From an uncultured Draconibacterium sp. (GTDB lineage: Bacteria > Bacteroidota > Bacteroidia > Bacteroidales > Prolixibacteraceae): DNA of 64,000 nt. Each line of letters opens with the position of its first letter. The stretch's first letter is position 1. Location of the stretch: positions 2,389,001 to 2,453,000 of the forward strand of contig NZ_OY781464.1 of assembly GCF_963676735.1 (NCBI RefSeq), written 5' to 3'. The translations under genes were made by a program, and so were the position numbers. This document shows, piece after piece, positions 42,320-52,614 of the stretch. The notes under the pieces were generated by a model. The model saw only the letters and a program-made list of their open reading frames with translations, was not told the origin of the DNA and ran no database searches.

Positions 42320-45190
42320 ATGAAACATCTTATATCAGTCCCGCCACGTGTTGTGCCACATTTTCATTCTATTGCCGAACTTAGTAAAGAGGAATGGTTT
42401 GTATCTGCTGATCCGGAGAATAAAAAAGTAGGCTCCGGTGGTGGTACAGCGCATTTACTGGCTGAATCCTTTAAACAAGCTGAAACAGCAAGCGATTTTA
42501 ACCAATGGCTTGAGCAGGATAAAAAAGTGATCATCCATGCCGGAGGGCAAAGCCGCCGTTTACCAGCTTATGCGCCTTTGGGAAAAAGCCTGATTCCCAT
42601 GCCTGTTTTTCGCTGGTCGCGCGGACAGGTATTAAACCAACGCCTTGTCCACCTGCAAACGCCACTATTCGACCGCTTAATGGAACAGGCTCCCACCAGT
42701 ACCAACACCCTTATTGCCAGTGGCGACACGCTGATTTTTGGCGGTAAAAACCTGCCAGAAATACCCGAAGCCGATGTAGTTTGTTTTGGCCTGTGGCTCG
42801 AGCCCGAAAAAGCTACTAATCATGGCGTATTTTTTGCCCGGCACGAAACACCCGGCGAGCTGGCCTTTATGCTGCAAAAACCACCCATCTCAAAAATAAG
42901 TGAACTGATACACGACTATTATTTCCTGATGGACATTGGCATTTGGATGTTAAGCGCGCGGGCCGTAAAACTGCTGATGAAAAATTGCGGCTGGACGGGC
43001 ACTGGTTTTAAACAGCAAACACCATCGTTTTACGATATGTACAGCCAGTTTGGAACAGCATTGGGCAATGCGCCTTCTGAGAAAAATGAGGAAATAAGCG
43101 CCTTAAGCGTTGCCCTGGTCAACCTGGAGGAAGGCGAATTCCATCACCTGGGAAATACTTCGGAACTGGTAAGCAGCAACCTGGCCATTCAGAACAGAAT
43201 TAATAACCAGCGCGAGATCTGGCATAAAAACATAAAACCACACCAGTCTATTTTTGTGCTGAACTCGAAAATTACCAATAATTTTACTCCTGCCAATAAA
43301 AATATATGGGTAGAAAACTCATCCATACCCGACACCTGGAAGTTCCGGCAAAACCATGCCTTTACCGGTATTCCCGACAATAACTGGCACTTGCAACCCG
43401 AACCCGGCAACTGCCTGGATATTATCCCGCTGGAAACGGGCAAAAAGGTGATTCGTCCTTATGACTTTTACGATGCATTTCGGGGGACACGGAACGATAA
43501 CAACACACTTTTTATGGGGGTTCCGCTGTCCGACTGGTTAAAAAAACGCAAGCTCGAAAATGTGTTTGACGAACTTCCCGAATCTACCGATATATTTAAC
43601 CTGCCGCTGTTTCCGGCACTCAGGGAGGAAGCATTAAGCAAGGCCTTTCTGGAGTGGTTATGGTTTAAATCGCCGGAAGAAAATCCGGAGTTTACAAAAC
43701 GGTGGAAGGAAGCTGAACGGATGAGTTGCGAGGCGATAAGCAACCAATGTTCCATTAACAGTGCAGAAGAAGAACGCTATGCCCGGCAGCTGACCAATTA
43801 TCCCGGATTGGCGGCCAATTATAAAAGTTCGGTGTTTTATCAGCTCGATTTAAAGAAAACAGCCGACGAATTTGTGAAAAACAAACTGGCACTGCCCGGC
43901 GAACTGCAGCAGGAAACCAACGACTGGATTCCTTTACACGACCTGATGTTCCGGTCGCAATACCGGCGCTTAACAAACAACGACTGGCAACGCGATGAGA
44001 AAGCGGCATTCGCCTACCTGCAACAAAAAATTATCTCCGGCTACCACGAAAAAACCGTAGAGCCGAAAATAAAATTATTACCCGATCAGATTGCCTGGGG
44101 CCGCAGTCCTGTACGCCTCGATTTGGCAGGCGGATGGACCGACACCCCACCCTATTGCTTTTTTTATGGGGGAAAAGTAGTAAATATTGCGGTAGAGTTA
44201 AACGGTCAGCCACCTTTGCATTGCTATATAAAAGGTGCAGAAAGTAAAACAATTGTATTGCGCTCCATCGATTTGGGCGCACGTGAAGAATTAACAAGCT
44301 TCGACGAAATCCGCTCGTTCGAAAACATACGCTCGCCCTTCTCTATTCCCAAGGCAGCACTGGCACTCTGTGGTTTTCTGCCCGAGTTTGCTACAAAAAA
44401 ATATGCCAGTCTGGAAGAGCAGCTTTCGGCAATTGGCGGCGGACTGGAATTAACCATACTTTCAGCCGTTCCGAAAGGCTCGGGCCTGGGAACCAGTTCT
44501 ATTCTTGCGGCTACGGTGTTGGGCACACTTGCCGAAGTATGCTGCCTGAACTGGGACAAGCAGGAAATTGGCCAGCGTGCACTGGCTTTAGAGCAGCTGC
44601 TCACCACGGGAGGCGGCTGGCAGGATCAGTTTGGCGGCTTGTTTGAAGGGCTAAAACTTCTGGAAACCAAAGCCGGCAAATTGCAGGAACCCCGCTTAAA
44701 ATGGCTGCCCGAATCGCTGTTTACCGATCCTGTCTATAAAAACCGTATTCTGCTGTATTATTCCGGAATTACACGCGTTGCCAAAAACATACTTGGTGAA
44801 ATTGTACGCGGCATGTTCCTGAACTCTAGCACCCACCTGGCTTTGCTTGAAGAGCTGAAACAACATGCCGAAAATACCTACAGTGTGCTTTTACAAAAAG
44901 ATTTTAACCGCTTTAGCCAGATGATTGACCGCAGCTGGCAGCTGAACCAACAACTGGACAGCGGCACCAATCCGGCAGAGATACAGGAACTGGTAAAACG
45001 CATCAGTCCCTACATACAAAGTCAGAAATTGCTGGGTGCCGGAGGTGGTGGTTTTATGCTGATTCTTGCCCGCGATGAGGAAGCTGCCATAAAGCTTAAG
45101 CAGGAATTGAATGAAAACCCGGTAAATCCGCGCGGACGTTTTGTTGATTATGAAGTTTCGCAGCAAGGGTTTAAGGTTACAAAAAGCTAA
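42320..45190 (+). CDS. fkp: Bifunctional L-fucokinase / L-fucose-1-phosphate guanylyltransferase
   Basis: Salvages free L-fucose: phosphorylates it at C1 and then makes GDP-L-fucose. About 956 residues from ATG 42320, the usual Fkp size. N-terminal pyrophosphorylase half with VIIHAGGQSRRLPAYAPLGK near residue 70; C-terminal GHMP kinase half with RLDLAGGWTDTPPYCFFYGG near 600, ATP loop VPKGSGLGTSSILAATVLG near 718 and closing LGAGGGGFMLILA near 905. Fkp is best known from Bacteroides fragilis, where it feeds capsule and glycoprotein fucosylation. Together with gmd and fcl, the window encodes both the salvage and the de novo route. Confidence 0.96.
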   Translation: MKHLISVPPRVVPHFHSIAELSKEEWFVSADPENKKVGSGGGTAHLLAESFKQAETASDFNQWLEQDKKVIIHAGGQSRRLPAYAPLGKSLIPMPVFRWSRGQVLNQRLVHLQTPLFDRLMEQAPTSTNTLIASGDTLIFGGKNLPEIPEADVVCFGLWLEPEKATNHGVFFARHETPGELAFMLQKPPISKISELIHDYYFLMDIGIWMLSARAVKLLMKNCGWTGTGFKQQTPSFYDMYSQFGTALGNAPSEKNEEISALSVALVNLEEGEFHHLGNTSELVSSNLAIQNRINNQREIWHKNIKPHQSIFVLNSKITNNFTPANKNIWVENSSIPDTWKFRQNHAFTGIPDNNWHLQPEPGNCLDIIPLETGKKVIRPYDFYDAFRGTRNDNNTLFMGVPLSDWLKKRKLENVFDELPESTDIFNLPLFPALREEALSKAFLEWLWFKSPEENPEFTKRWKEAERMSCEAISNQCSINSAEEERYARQLTNYPGLAANYKSSVFYQLDLKKTADEFVKNKLALPGELQQETNDWIPLHDLMFRSQYRRLTNNDWQRDEKAAFAYLQQKIISGYHEKTVEPKIKLLPDQIAWGRSPVRLDLAGGWTDTPPYCFFYGGKVVNIAVELNGQPPLHCYIKGAESKTIVLRSIDLGAREELTSFDEIRSFENIRSPFSIPKAALALCGFLPEFATKKYASLEEQLSAIGGGLELTILSAVPKGSGLGTSSILAATVLGTLAEVCCLNWDKQEIGQRALALEQLLTTGGGWQDQFGGLFEGLKLLETKAGKLQEPRLKWLPESLFTDPVYKNRILLYYSGITRVAKNILGEIVRGMFLNSSTHLALLEELKQHAENTYSVLLQKDFNRFSQMIDRSWQLNQQLDSGTNPAEIQELVKRISPYIQSQKLLGAGGGGFMLILARDEEAAIKLKQELNENPVNPRGRFVDYEVSQQGFKVTKS

Positions 45191-45296
45191 AACACGGAAT
45201 TGCTATTAACGAGAAGAAACTAAAGTGGCAGAGCCTGCCCTGAATTTATTTCAGCAGTTTTAACCATTAACGAGAAAACAAATTTATACACAAAAA

Positions 45297-45749
45297 ATGA
45301 TTACCGACACATTAAATAAGGCAGCATTGTACAACACGGTGCACCCACTTTTTAAAAAGAGCTTTGATTTCTTAAGCGGACTTGATCCGGAAATTGAAAA
45401 CGGTTCGTATGAAATTGAGCCTGGTTTAGTAGCCCATGTTTCCAGTTACCAAAGCGGGCCCACTTTTGAATTCGGCTGGGAAACACATCAAAAATACATC
45501 GATATTCAGTATTGTTTGAAAGGTGAAGAACGCATTGAGTGGACTCCCCTTTCCGATGCGCTGGTGCCAAGCATGGAATACGATGAAGAAAAAGACCGAA
45601 GGTTTTACACCGGAGAAGGCCGGCAAACCTACATTGCTCTTAGCAAAAGCGTATTTGCCATTTTCTTCCCAAACGATGCCCACGCACCACAAATTATGTT
45701 TGATGCGCCACAAAAAGTAAAAAAGGTGGTCATTAAAGTGCCGGTATAA
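45297..45749 (+). CDS. YhcH/YjgK/YiaL-family (DUF386) protein
   Basis: 150 residues of the cupin-like YhcH/YiaL family: FDFLSGLDPEIENGSYEI, ETHQKYIDIQYCLKGEERI (His and Glu ligand candidates) and FFPNDAHAPQI (His). Members are linked to sugar catabolism or anomer handling (EbgC, YhcH), but the reaction is not firmly known. Its place 106 bp behind fkp suggests a role in handling fucose or another free sugar before phosphorylation. Cytosolic; no signal peptide. Confidence 0.88.
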   Translation: MITDTLNKAALYNTVHPLFKKSFDFLSGLDPEIENGSYEIEPGLVAHVSSYQSGPTFEFGWETHQKYIDIQYCLKGEERIEWTPLSDALVPSMEYDEEKDRRFYTGEGRQTYIALSKSVFAIFFPNDAHAPQIMFDAPQKVKKVVIKVPV

Positions 45750-45958
45750 AAAATGAATAAAAAAGTAAGCCTTTATCTTCTACCCCAAAAAGATATATCC
45801 TTCGATGATGAATGCAAAAGTTAATCCCATGTTAAACACTTGCTCTATTTTAATTAATCTGCTATCAGTCGATAAATAAATTTTTTAATGCCAATACAAG
45901 ATATTAAATTGCCTTCCGTTAAATAAGAAACCACACGTAATTAACACCACCATTCTGA

Positions 45959-47428
45959 ATGCAAAAAACAAACGTTTTAACATTTCTTTTAACCCTGATC
46001 AGTACTTTTCAGTTAATGGGGCAAAGCTCGTACGAGTTAGGTGTGTCCAACTCGGGAATGATGAGTAGTGGCGACAAACTGCCACTTTGGCTATGGGCTA
46101 ATCGTGATGGAAAAATTGCGAATGATACCTCTTTATTAAACTTATCAGAATTGAGTTTGAGCGGGAAACACAACTTCAATGAAAACACTTTTGTTAGTGG
46201 TGGAGTTGGCCTGGCCGGTGGTTTGAGTGCTGCAGGCAACTATTTCCAAACCAACACCATTTACGCCGGAATATCTATTCGCGACTGGGAACTTCTTGCA
46301 GGCAGATATTACGATCCTCTGGAGTTTGAAGGTTTGTCAACAACAAATGGGAATATGGCCCGCAGCCGAAATGCGCGTCCATACCCGCGCATTGGACTCC
46401 GTATTAATACCTACAAATCATTTCCGTTTTTTCAGTCATTTTTACGTTTTAAAGCCAGCTACGAAGAAGGCCTGCTTGACGATGAGCGCCACGTTGATAA
46501 GGCAAGGCTGCACCACAAATCGCTGTATTTTCGTTTTTTGCCATCGGAGCTTACCACTATTGATTTAGGACTCGAACATTTTGTGATGTGGGGAGGCACC
46601 TCCTCCAGCGAAAACATTGGGCAATTACCTCAAAGCTTTTCAGACTATCTGCGTTATATTACCGGAAAAAGCGGTTCGGAAAACTTTCTTGAAACCGACC
46701 AAATAAATGTTGCAGGCAACCAATACGGTACCTGGCAAATTAAAGTGTCCCGTACTTTCGAAGATTTTGTACTCCAACTTAACATCAGTCACCCTTTTGA
46801 AGACATGTCGGGATTACGCTTTGAAAATTACCCGGATAACCTGATTGGTATTGATTTGAGATTTAAGGAGGAAAACAAACTCATCTCGCATATTTTATAT
46901 GAATATATTCATACCAGCCAGCAAAGTTTATGGCAAGACTCCACTCATTTGTATGATGAAGGGATCGGACGCTGGCGTGCCTACCATGTTGATAAATATT
47001 ATACCCATGGGATTTACAAATCGGGAGCTACCTACGAGGGAAAAATGATGGCATCGCCACTGTTTTTCCCTGTAAAAATAGTAGATGGAATAAGCAGAGG
47101 ACCGGCATCTACCCGGTATATTGCCCATCACCTCGGAATTAAAGGCCAGCTTGCTCCACAATTTCACTGGATGGCAAAAACCACCTTTATTACACACAAG
47201 GGTAATTATTCGGCACCGCTTGATCCTGAGCATCGACAAACGTCATTGCTGTTTCAACTAGCCTACCATCCGCAAAACATTCCATTACAACTAAAGGCTG
47301 CTTTTGCCGGAGATTTTGGCAATACTATTGAAAACATGACGGCTTTTGAGTTAGGCATTAGTTATTACTTGCGAAAAGAAAACAGCAAACACCATTCAAA
47401 AGGCCCTCATCTTCCTTTTGCCAGGTAA
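45959..47428 (+). CDS. Wzi-family capsule assembly outer-membrane protein
   Basis: 489 residues. Signal peptide (VLTFLLTLISTFQLMGQ) followed by many amphipathic strands with aromatic ends, an outer-membrane beta-barrel pattern. SGDKLPLWLWANRDG near residue 38, ELLAGRYYDPLEFEGLS and the C-terminal GISYYLRKE are typical of the Wzi family in Bacteroidota. Wzi attaches or organises capsular polysaccharide at the cell surface, which fits the export genes at the left of the window. A 209-bp spacer without a gene precedes it, and its 3' end converges on a shared terminator. Confidence 0.88.
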   Translation: MQKTNVLTFLLTLISTFQLMGQSSYELGVSNSGMMSSGDKLPLWLWANRDGKIANDTSLLNLSELSLSGKHNFNENTFVSGGVGLAGGLSAAGNYFQTNTIYAGISIRDWELLAGRYYDPLEFEGLSTTNGNMARSRNARPYPRIGLRINTYKSFPFFQSFLRFKASYEEGLLDDERHVDKARLHHKSLYFRFLPSELTTIDLGLEHFVMWGGTSSSENIGQLPQSFSDYLRYITGKSGSENFLETDQINVAGNQYGTWQIKVSRTFEDFVLQLNISHPFEDMSGLRFENYPDNLIGIDLRFKEENKLISHILYEYIHTSQQSLWQDSTHLYDEGIGRWRAYHVDKYYTHGIYKSGATYEGKMMASPLFFPVKIVDGISRGPASTRYIAHHLGIKGQLAPQFHWMAKTTFITHKGNYSAPLDPEHRQTSLLFQLAYHPQNIPLQLKAAFAGDFGNTIENMTAFELGISYYLRKENSKHHSKGPHLPFAR

Positions 47429-47478
47429 ATTCAAAGGGGCTTTTCGCTGTTTTTCCGTTTGATTATTGCGGTAAAAAC

Positions 47479-48702
47479 CAATAAAAAAGCAGCCCTTCCG
47501 AGCTGCTTTCGAGTTTATTTATTGTAAACGATTTTCTTGTTATACATTTTATCGTTGATGTGTATTCGCAGGTAATAAATTCCTGAGCTTACGGAACCTC
47601 CGCCATCAGCTGTTCCTGTCCATTGTAATTTATGGTTTCCCCGGCTCATTTGCTGTTCTTCGCATAAACGATGAATACACTGCCCCATTTGGTTCATTAC
47701 CAGCACCTCTACCTTACTGTCGCTTGCCAAATCAATACGAAGTGTAACTGCATCATTAAACGGATTTGGATAACAGTTAACCGCAACCATTTCTGCTAAT
47801 TCGTTAGCCCCCATTTCAAGCAGGTTCATCGATAATAAGGCCGATTCATGTTTTATAAATACCGGCTCGCCAGCCACCAGCTCCGGTTCTATGTTGATTT
47901 CATGCTGCACACCAGCCTGCCATAACCTGAAATTGTAGGTGTTGCCCTCGTTAAATCCGGTCATCCCACTTCCGTCGGCTGAGGACGCTGACAGGGCCAC
48001 CATCTGTTTCTCCAAATGCTCAGGTAGTAAGGTTACTGCACCAACACAGTCCTCGCCATCAAAAACAGCCAGTTCATCGCCGGCAGCCATTATTTCGGTG
48101 CCAAGGTTTACAAAATTAAAGTTCATGTGGTCCACTCCGTTGCCATTGTATACCACACTAAAGTGTTGTGGCTTAACAGGTGCTTTACTTGTGGTGCTTG
48201 ATTTCGGATAGTTCTCATAAATCCATAAAGTATCGGGAGCACTCACTTTTACTTTAAACCCTCTTCCTGCCCAAAAATTCCCGATAAAATTTTGCCAGCC
48301 GCCAAACATCCCCAAATCTTCAATTGAGTTCCCCTGCTGATCCTGTACTTTTAACAGGCTTCCATTATCAATTAACTGCTGTACAATGTCCATTCCGTCC
48401 ACAATATTCATGCTCGGAAAACCAATGATGTTCCAGCCACTGCTTAACACAATGCCGTATGGATAATTCACCAACTGTCCGCTTAAATACAAACTATCAT
48501 ATTCAGCAACTTTTACTTTATAGCCCTCGGCGGGGTGCAGGTTACCAATGGCATTAATCCAGCCGCCAAAAGTACCATGGTCCTCAAGTGAAGCTCCGGC
48601 CTCATCCTGTATTTTTATTAGCATACCGGTATTGATAAGATCTGAAAATACAAATTCAAGATCAGAAGAATCGGGCACTACCGGTGAGGAGAAGATGTTC
48701 CA
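47479..48702. repeat. 1.2-kb near-identical direct repeat, copy 1 (partner 52615-53838)
   Basis: Covers the terminator and the last ~395 codons of the exoprotein gene. It matches 52615-53838 at a constant offset of 5136 bp with only scattered substitutions; upstream of the boundary the two genes become dissimilar abruptly. Confidence 0.9.
47486..47509. terminator. Intrinsic terminator between convergent genes
   Basis: AAAGCAGC (47486-47493) pairs with GCTGCTTT (47502-47509). On the minus strand it is followed by TTTTTTATTGG, so it ends the exoprotein gene at 47515; it can also serve wzi from the other side. An identical hairpin sits at 52622. Confidence 0.9.
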
Positions 48703-51309
48703 ACCCACAGAAAAATCAGTTGCAAGATTTACATCACCGATAACCGAAAGAGCAACATAACTGCTTCCTCCAATCTGAAAAGTAGGACAAACAACCTGTG
48801 CAGCTTGATTGTTATAACATTTTTTAGCGACTGTGGAAAATTCCATCTGATCGTTACACCTCCATAACTTATAAGTTATTTCATTTCCTTCAAAAAAACC
48901 AACTGTATCCGACTCATAATCATCGGCTCCCACTATTATGCTTAATGTAGTCGATTCGCTTATTGTCTCTTCTACTTTTCCATACCCTACACAAACATCG
49001 CCATCGAAAACACCAATTTGGTCGCCAGATTCAAGATCTATACCATCAATTTTTGCATCAATTACAAAAATATTCATTGGTTCGTACGCATTACTTCCTT
49101 CCCAAACGGGATGAAAATGTTGCGAACATATGCTGGGTGATTCAATATAAATTATAGTTGAAACCAAACATCCATTGGCATCCTGTACATAAATCTCATA
49201 CTCAGCTCCTGTTGACACAATAAAACTATCCACTTCTGTAAAAGGGTAGACAATAACCCCATCCCTTAGTACCTGGTAACGGAAAGGAGCTGTTCCTCCG
49301 AAGGCCACGGCATCTATTATTTCCAATGAATCAGCGTACCACCTTGCAATTCCACGAATAGTCGATTCAACGAGAAGAGGTTCCGGTTCTGTAATGGTAA
49401 AATTCCTGTTATACTCACAATTACCACTGTAAATTTGTGAAGAATAGTTACCAGGCAATAAGCCACTAACTGTATATCCAAAAGAATCTACATCGTGAAT
49501 TTCGTAAAGGATGGTATCAGCATCCATATCTCTGATTTCAAGTGTATACAATGTGCTGTCTCCCACAATTGAGACTACACGATATTCGCCTTCATTGCTG
49601 TTATAACACAACACCTCGGCAATAGTAAGTGAATCGTAAACTATCAACTGACAAGCTTCAGGTTGCAGGCTTACGCTAACCATTAAATCATGATCGGAAA
49701 CGGTAAGGTCGAAGCTGTATGGTTGGTACCCGTCAGAAGTGATAATATACCCGTAGGTTCCCGCCGGGACATCGTACACATGAATAATTGAATCGGAAAC
49801 AATGATTGCATCGGGATATTCAAATTCAATTTCTGCATTCGAAATTAAATTACCACTATTGTCAGTAACAAAAAACTCGATATTGTACAAAGGCGTTTCC
49901 GCCACATGTACCGTTTTTTGGATGGTGTTGAAACAGGTGGAGCTATCGCCCGTCATTAAGCTTATGGTGTAGCTACCGGTATCCTGAAACACCAGTGCCG
50001 TATCGCCACTTAGGCTTGATTCGTAAATGCCATCATCGTCGAAATCCCAAAAATATTGGGTAGAATCGCTTGAGTTTGCCGTACGATTTTCGATAAAAAT
50101 TACCGAGTCGCGGTAAGCTTCTTCGGGCAGCGAGAAATCGGGAACTGCACCATGGCAGAATTCTTCCATGGCAACCATACCCCATTCGCCCAGATTGCCT
50201 TGTGCTCGTACAAAAATGGTGTGCAAGCCCGGCGTTAAGCCCGAAACATCAACAGCAAAAGCCTCTGCCTGGTGTTTTTCGCCACCGGTGTTGGCAATTT
50301 GTATGGCCTGCCCAATACCGGGGTCGGTATCGAAAAAGTATTCCATGGCAGTAGCCGAAGTACTTTGACGCAATAGCATAAACGATGAAGTACGCACCAT
50401 ACTCCAATTACCTGATTCCGATTGTGTACGCACACCAATGGTATGTAAGCCATTTTCCAATGAATCCAACCCAGGAGAAAAAGCCAAAGTTACTTCCCGG
50501 CCTGCTTCCACAGGAATTTCGTTGGCCTGCCCAACTCCGGGATCGGTGTTTACAAAGTATTCGGCGGCAACAATGTCTTCGTTGGTATTTAACTTGTTCA
50601 GCAAAAACGATTGCGAACGCACCATACTCCAAACACCCGAAGCAGATTGAACACGCACACCAATGGTATGTAATCCGTTTGCAAAAGAATCTAAATCGGG
50701 TAAAAATACCGTACTCATTTCCTGGCTGGGCGTTACTGCTACTGCAATTGCGCTTCCAATACCGGGATCAGAATCGATAAAATATTCGGCTGCTACAATT
50801 TCTTCATTCGGACTTGAAGCAATTACCAACACATTTTGTGTGCGGGTGCTGCTCCAGCCCCTTTCGCCTGCTTTTACACGTAGGCCAATGCAGTGTAAGC
50901 CTTGTGTTAAGCCCGATAAGTCAGCATTAAAGTTTTCATTTAAGCTCGCTCCTCCGGTAACTGTTACCGGGGTGGCCTGTCCTATGCCGGGGTCGGAATC
51001 GAGGAAATACTCCATGTCCGACAAGAGCCCGTTTCGGTTATATGTCACTAAAAAGTTTTGAAGCCGGGTCATGCCCCAGGCACCGTTGCTTTGCACACGT
51101 ATGCCAATGGCATGTATTCCTAAATCGAGCGAACCAAGGTCTACCGAAAAGTTGACGTCAACTTCAGTTCCAGTGGCTCCGGGAATAGCTGTAGCTGCCC
51201 CAAAACCGGGATCGGAATCCACAAAATATTCGGCTCCGCCTATTTGGGCTTGTAAAAATAGTGGCAATATAAAAAGAAGCAGGCCGGCAATGTATTTACA
51301 TTTTCTCAT
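47515..51309 (-). CDS. T9SS exoprotein with five DSDPG repeats and a PKD domain
   Basis: 1264 residues. Signal peptide (IAGLLLFILPLFLQA); five tandem ~70-residue repeats (about 25-385), each opening AEYFxDSDPGxGxA and containing GLHTIGVRVQS; a PKD-like domain (YFWDFDDDGIYESS); a carboxypeptidase-regulatory-like domain (SNAEIEFEYPDAII); SprB-like repeats; a DQIGVFDGDVCVGYG module; two GWN…LIKIQDE modules; a DELAVFDGEDCVGAV module; and a T9SS type A sorting domain (VNCYPNPFNDAVTLRIDL). It follows the beta-helix gene after 15 bp, so the two are one operon. Likely a surface adhesin or matrix protein; function unknown. Confidence 0.9.
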   Translation of the reverse strand: MRKCKYIAGLLLFILPLFLQAQIGGAEYFVDSDPGFGAATAIPGATGTEVDVNFSVDLGSLDLGIHAIGIRVQSNGAWGMTRLQNFLVTYNRNGLLSDMEYFLDSDPGIGQATPVTVTGGASLNENFNADLSGLTQGLHCIGLRVKAGERGWSSTRTQNVLVIASSPNEEIVAAEYFIDSDPGIGSAIAVAVTPSQEMSTVFLPDLDSFANGLHTIGVRVQSASGVWSMVRSQSFLLNKLNTNEDIVAAEYFVNTDPGVGQANEIPVEAGREVTLAFSPGLDSLENGLHTIGVRTQSESGNWSMVRTSSFMLLRQSTSATAMEYFFDTDPGIGQAIQIANTGGEKHQAEAFAVDVSGLTPGLHTIFVRAQGNLGEWGMVAMEEFCHGAVPDFSLPEEAYRDSVIFIENRTANSSDSTQYFWDFDDDGIYESSLSGDTALVFQDTGSYTISLMTGDSSTCFNTIQKTVHVAETPLYNIEFFVTDNSGNLISNAEIEFEYPDAIIVSDSIIHVYDVPAGTYGYIITSDGYQPYSFDLTVSDHDLMVSVSLQPEACQLIVYDSLTIAEVLCYNSNEGEYRVVSIVGDSTLYTLEIRDMDADTILYEIHDVDSFGYTVSGLLPGNYSSQIYSGNCEYNRNFTITEPEPLLVESTIRGIARWYADSLEIIDAVAFGGTAPFRYQVLRDGVIVYPFTEVDSFIVSTGAEYEIYVQDANGCLVSTIIYIESPSICSQHFHPVWEGSNAYEPMNIFVIDAKIDGIDLESGDQIGVFDGDVCVGYGKVEETISESTTLSIIVGADDYESDTVGFFEGNEITYKLWRCNDQMEFSTVAKKCYNNQAAQVVCPTFQIGGSSYVALSVIGDVNLATDFSVGWNIFSSPVVPDSSDLEFVFSDLINTGMLIKIQDEAGASLEDHGTFGGWINAIGNLHPAEGYKVKVAEYDSLYLSGQLVNYPYGIVLSSGWNIIGFPSMNIVDGMDIVQQLIDNGSLLKVQDQQGNSIEDLGMFGGWQNFIGNFWAGRGFKVKVSAPDTLWIYENYPKSSTTSKAPVKPQHFSVVYNGNGVDHMNFNFVNLGTEIMAAGDELAVFDGEDCVGAVTLLPEHLEKQMVALSASSADGSGMTGFNEGNTYNFRLWQAGVQHEINIEPELVAGEPVFIKHESALLSMNLLEMGANELAEMVAVNCYPNPFNDAVTLRIDLASDSKVEVLVMNQMGQCIHRLCEEQQMSRGNHKLQWTGTADGGGSVSSGIYYLRIHINDKMYNKKIVYNK

Positions 51310-51324
51310 AGCCTTACAACTTCC

Positions 51325-52365
51325 TCAATTTATAATTGTAGCCTCAACCGAAACATTTAAACTATCGCCGGCAACAACCGGTACAACCATTTTGGTAATG
51401 GTGGGTTGTTGTGGGTAACCACCGGGGACAAAAGGATTAGTTCCACCGTAAATCCCCATATCAATACCATCTAATCCTGTTCCAATAGCTGGTGAACCTG
51501 TTGCCAATTCATAATACGCACTATTGTTGTCAAAAACATATCCGGCAGTAGCAATACCTTGATCAAAAATATTATTGGAGCCTATGTGATAGTTTGCATT
51601 ATCAGCAACTCCGTATGCCAAACAATAAGAGACGCTATTGGCTCTATCAATTGCAAATAAATATGATTGTGTAGAGGATATTGCAGTTCCCGTAAAAATA
51701 CAATTTTGATAATTACAACCATAAGTACTGGGACCGTATGAATAGTTAATTACACAATTATTAAAAGTACACATATAACTCTCTGCAGTACTCGATGCTG
51801 GTAACGAAATATTAGCAATTATACAATTGGTAAAAACAGTGTTATTAACATATAGTGAATCAAAAGTGCCTCTATCATCTAAAATACTACCATCAATATT
51901 AGAATTTGAAACAATTAAGTTTTGTAAATAAGCACATGTCTCATCAGGTGAATTCTTAAAACGAAAATAATGTAATTTGCACCGAGTAATAACAATACTG
52001 CTTGCTCCAACAAACAAAGTCTTATTGCTATTTGCCATATCTATACTTGAAATTGAACCATTGGTAAAACCTCGTTTTAGTAATATGTCACCTGTTATAT
52101 AAACAGGTGCTGGTGCTATATCAATTTGCGGATGAACCGCTGACTCATAACAGGTTCCAATAATATGAAGCTCTTTATCAACAGTAAACCCCTCATAACT
52201 ACCACTTTCAATTTGAATTACATCGCCTGAAGAAGCAGCATCGATGGCTTCTTGTACGGTGGCAAAGTGGGCACCGGCTTTTGGGTTGGAATTAACGCGC
52301 CAGGTTGTGGCAAATACCGTGTTTGTTAGCACTAAACATAGTGCGATCAGGTAGAAATTTTTCAT
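51325..52365 (-). CDS. Secreted parallel beta-helix protein
   Basis: 346 residues. Signal peptide (FYLIALCLVLTNTVFA) and then WRVNSNPKAGAHFATVQEAI, a start typical of DUF1565/right-handed beta-helix proteins of the pectate-lyase fold, with repeated short turns such as CAYLQNLIVSNSNIDGSI and VNNTVFTNCIIANISL. The C-terminus ends in a short strand-rich piece (VVAGDSLNVSVEATI) and lacks a T9SS sorting domain, so it may be periplasmic, or be held by its partner, the DSDPG-repeat protein encoded 15 bp downstream. Carbohydrate binding or cleavage is possible but no catalytic residues can be assigned. Confidence 0.85.
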   Translation of the reverse strand: MKNFYLIALCLVLTNTVFATTWRVNSNPKAGAHFATVQEAIDAASSGDVIQIESGSYEGFTVDKELHIIGTCYESAVHPQIDIAPAPVYITGDILLKRGFTNGSISSIDMANSNKTLFVGASSIVITRCKLHYFRFKNSPDETCAYLQNLIVSNSNIDGSILDDRGTFDSLYVNNTVFTNCIIANISLPASSTAESYMCTFNNCVINYSYGPSTYGCNYQNCIFTGTAISSTQSYLFAIDRANSVSYCLAYGVADNANYHIGSNNIFDQGIATAGYVFDNNSAYYELATGSPAIGTGLDGIDMGIYGGTNPFVPGGYPQQPTITKMVVPVVAGDSLNVSVEATIIN

Positions 52366-52614
52366 TTTTCTAATGTTTAAAGATTATTATTAATAAGAAT
52401 TATATAATTATGTACATTTTGGGAATAGCACAAGCTCTGATTTTATATGTCTGGTTTTCTATTTTTTATCGACTTAAATATACATAATGTATTTTCAGAT
52501 TAGCTTTAGATTTATTCTAAATTGCACTAAATGACAAACTTTTGTTCAATTCTTTTCCAATCCTGCATATACTCGAACATTAACAATGTGGTTTATGCAA
52601 AGTGTACTTTCAAC
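52366..52614. other. AT-rich intergenic region
   Basis: Upstream region of the beta-helix gene. No gene and no clear TAnnTTTG box on the minus strand was found by eye. Confidence 0.4.
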
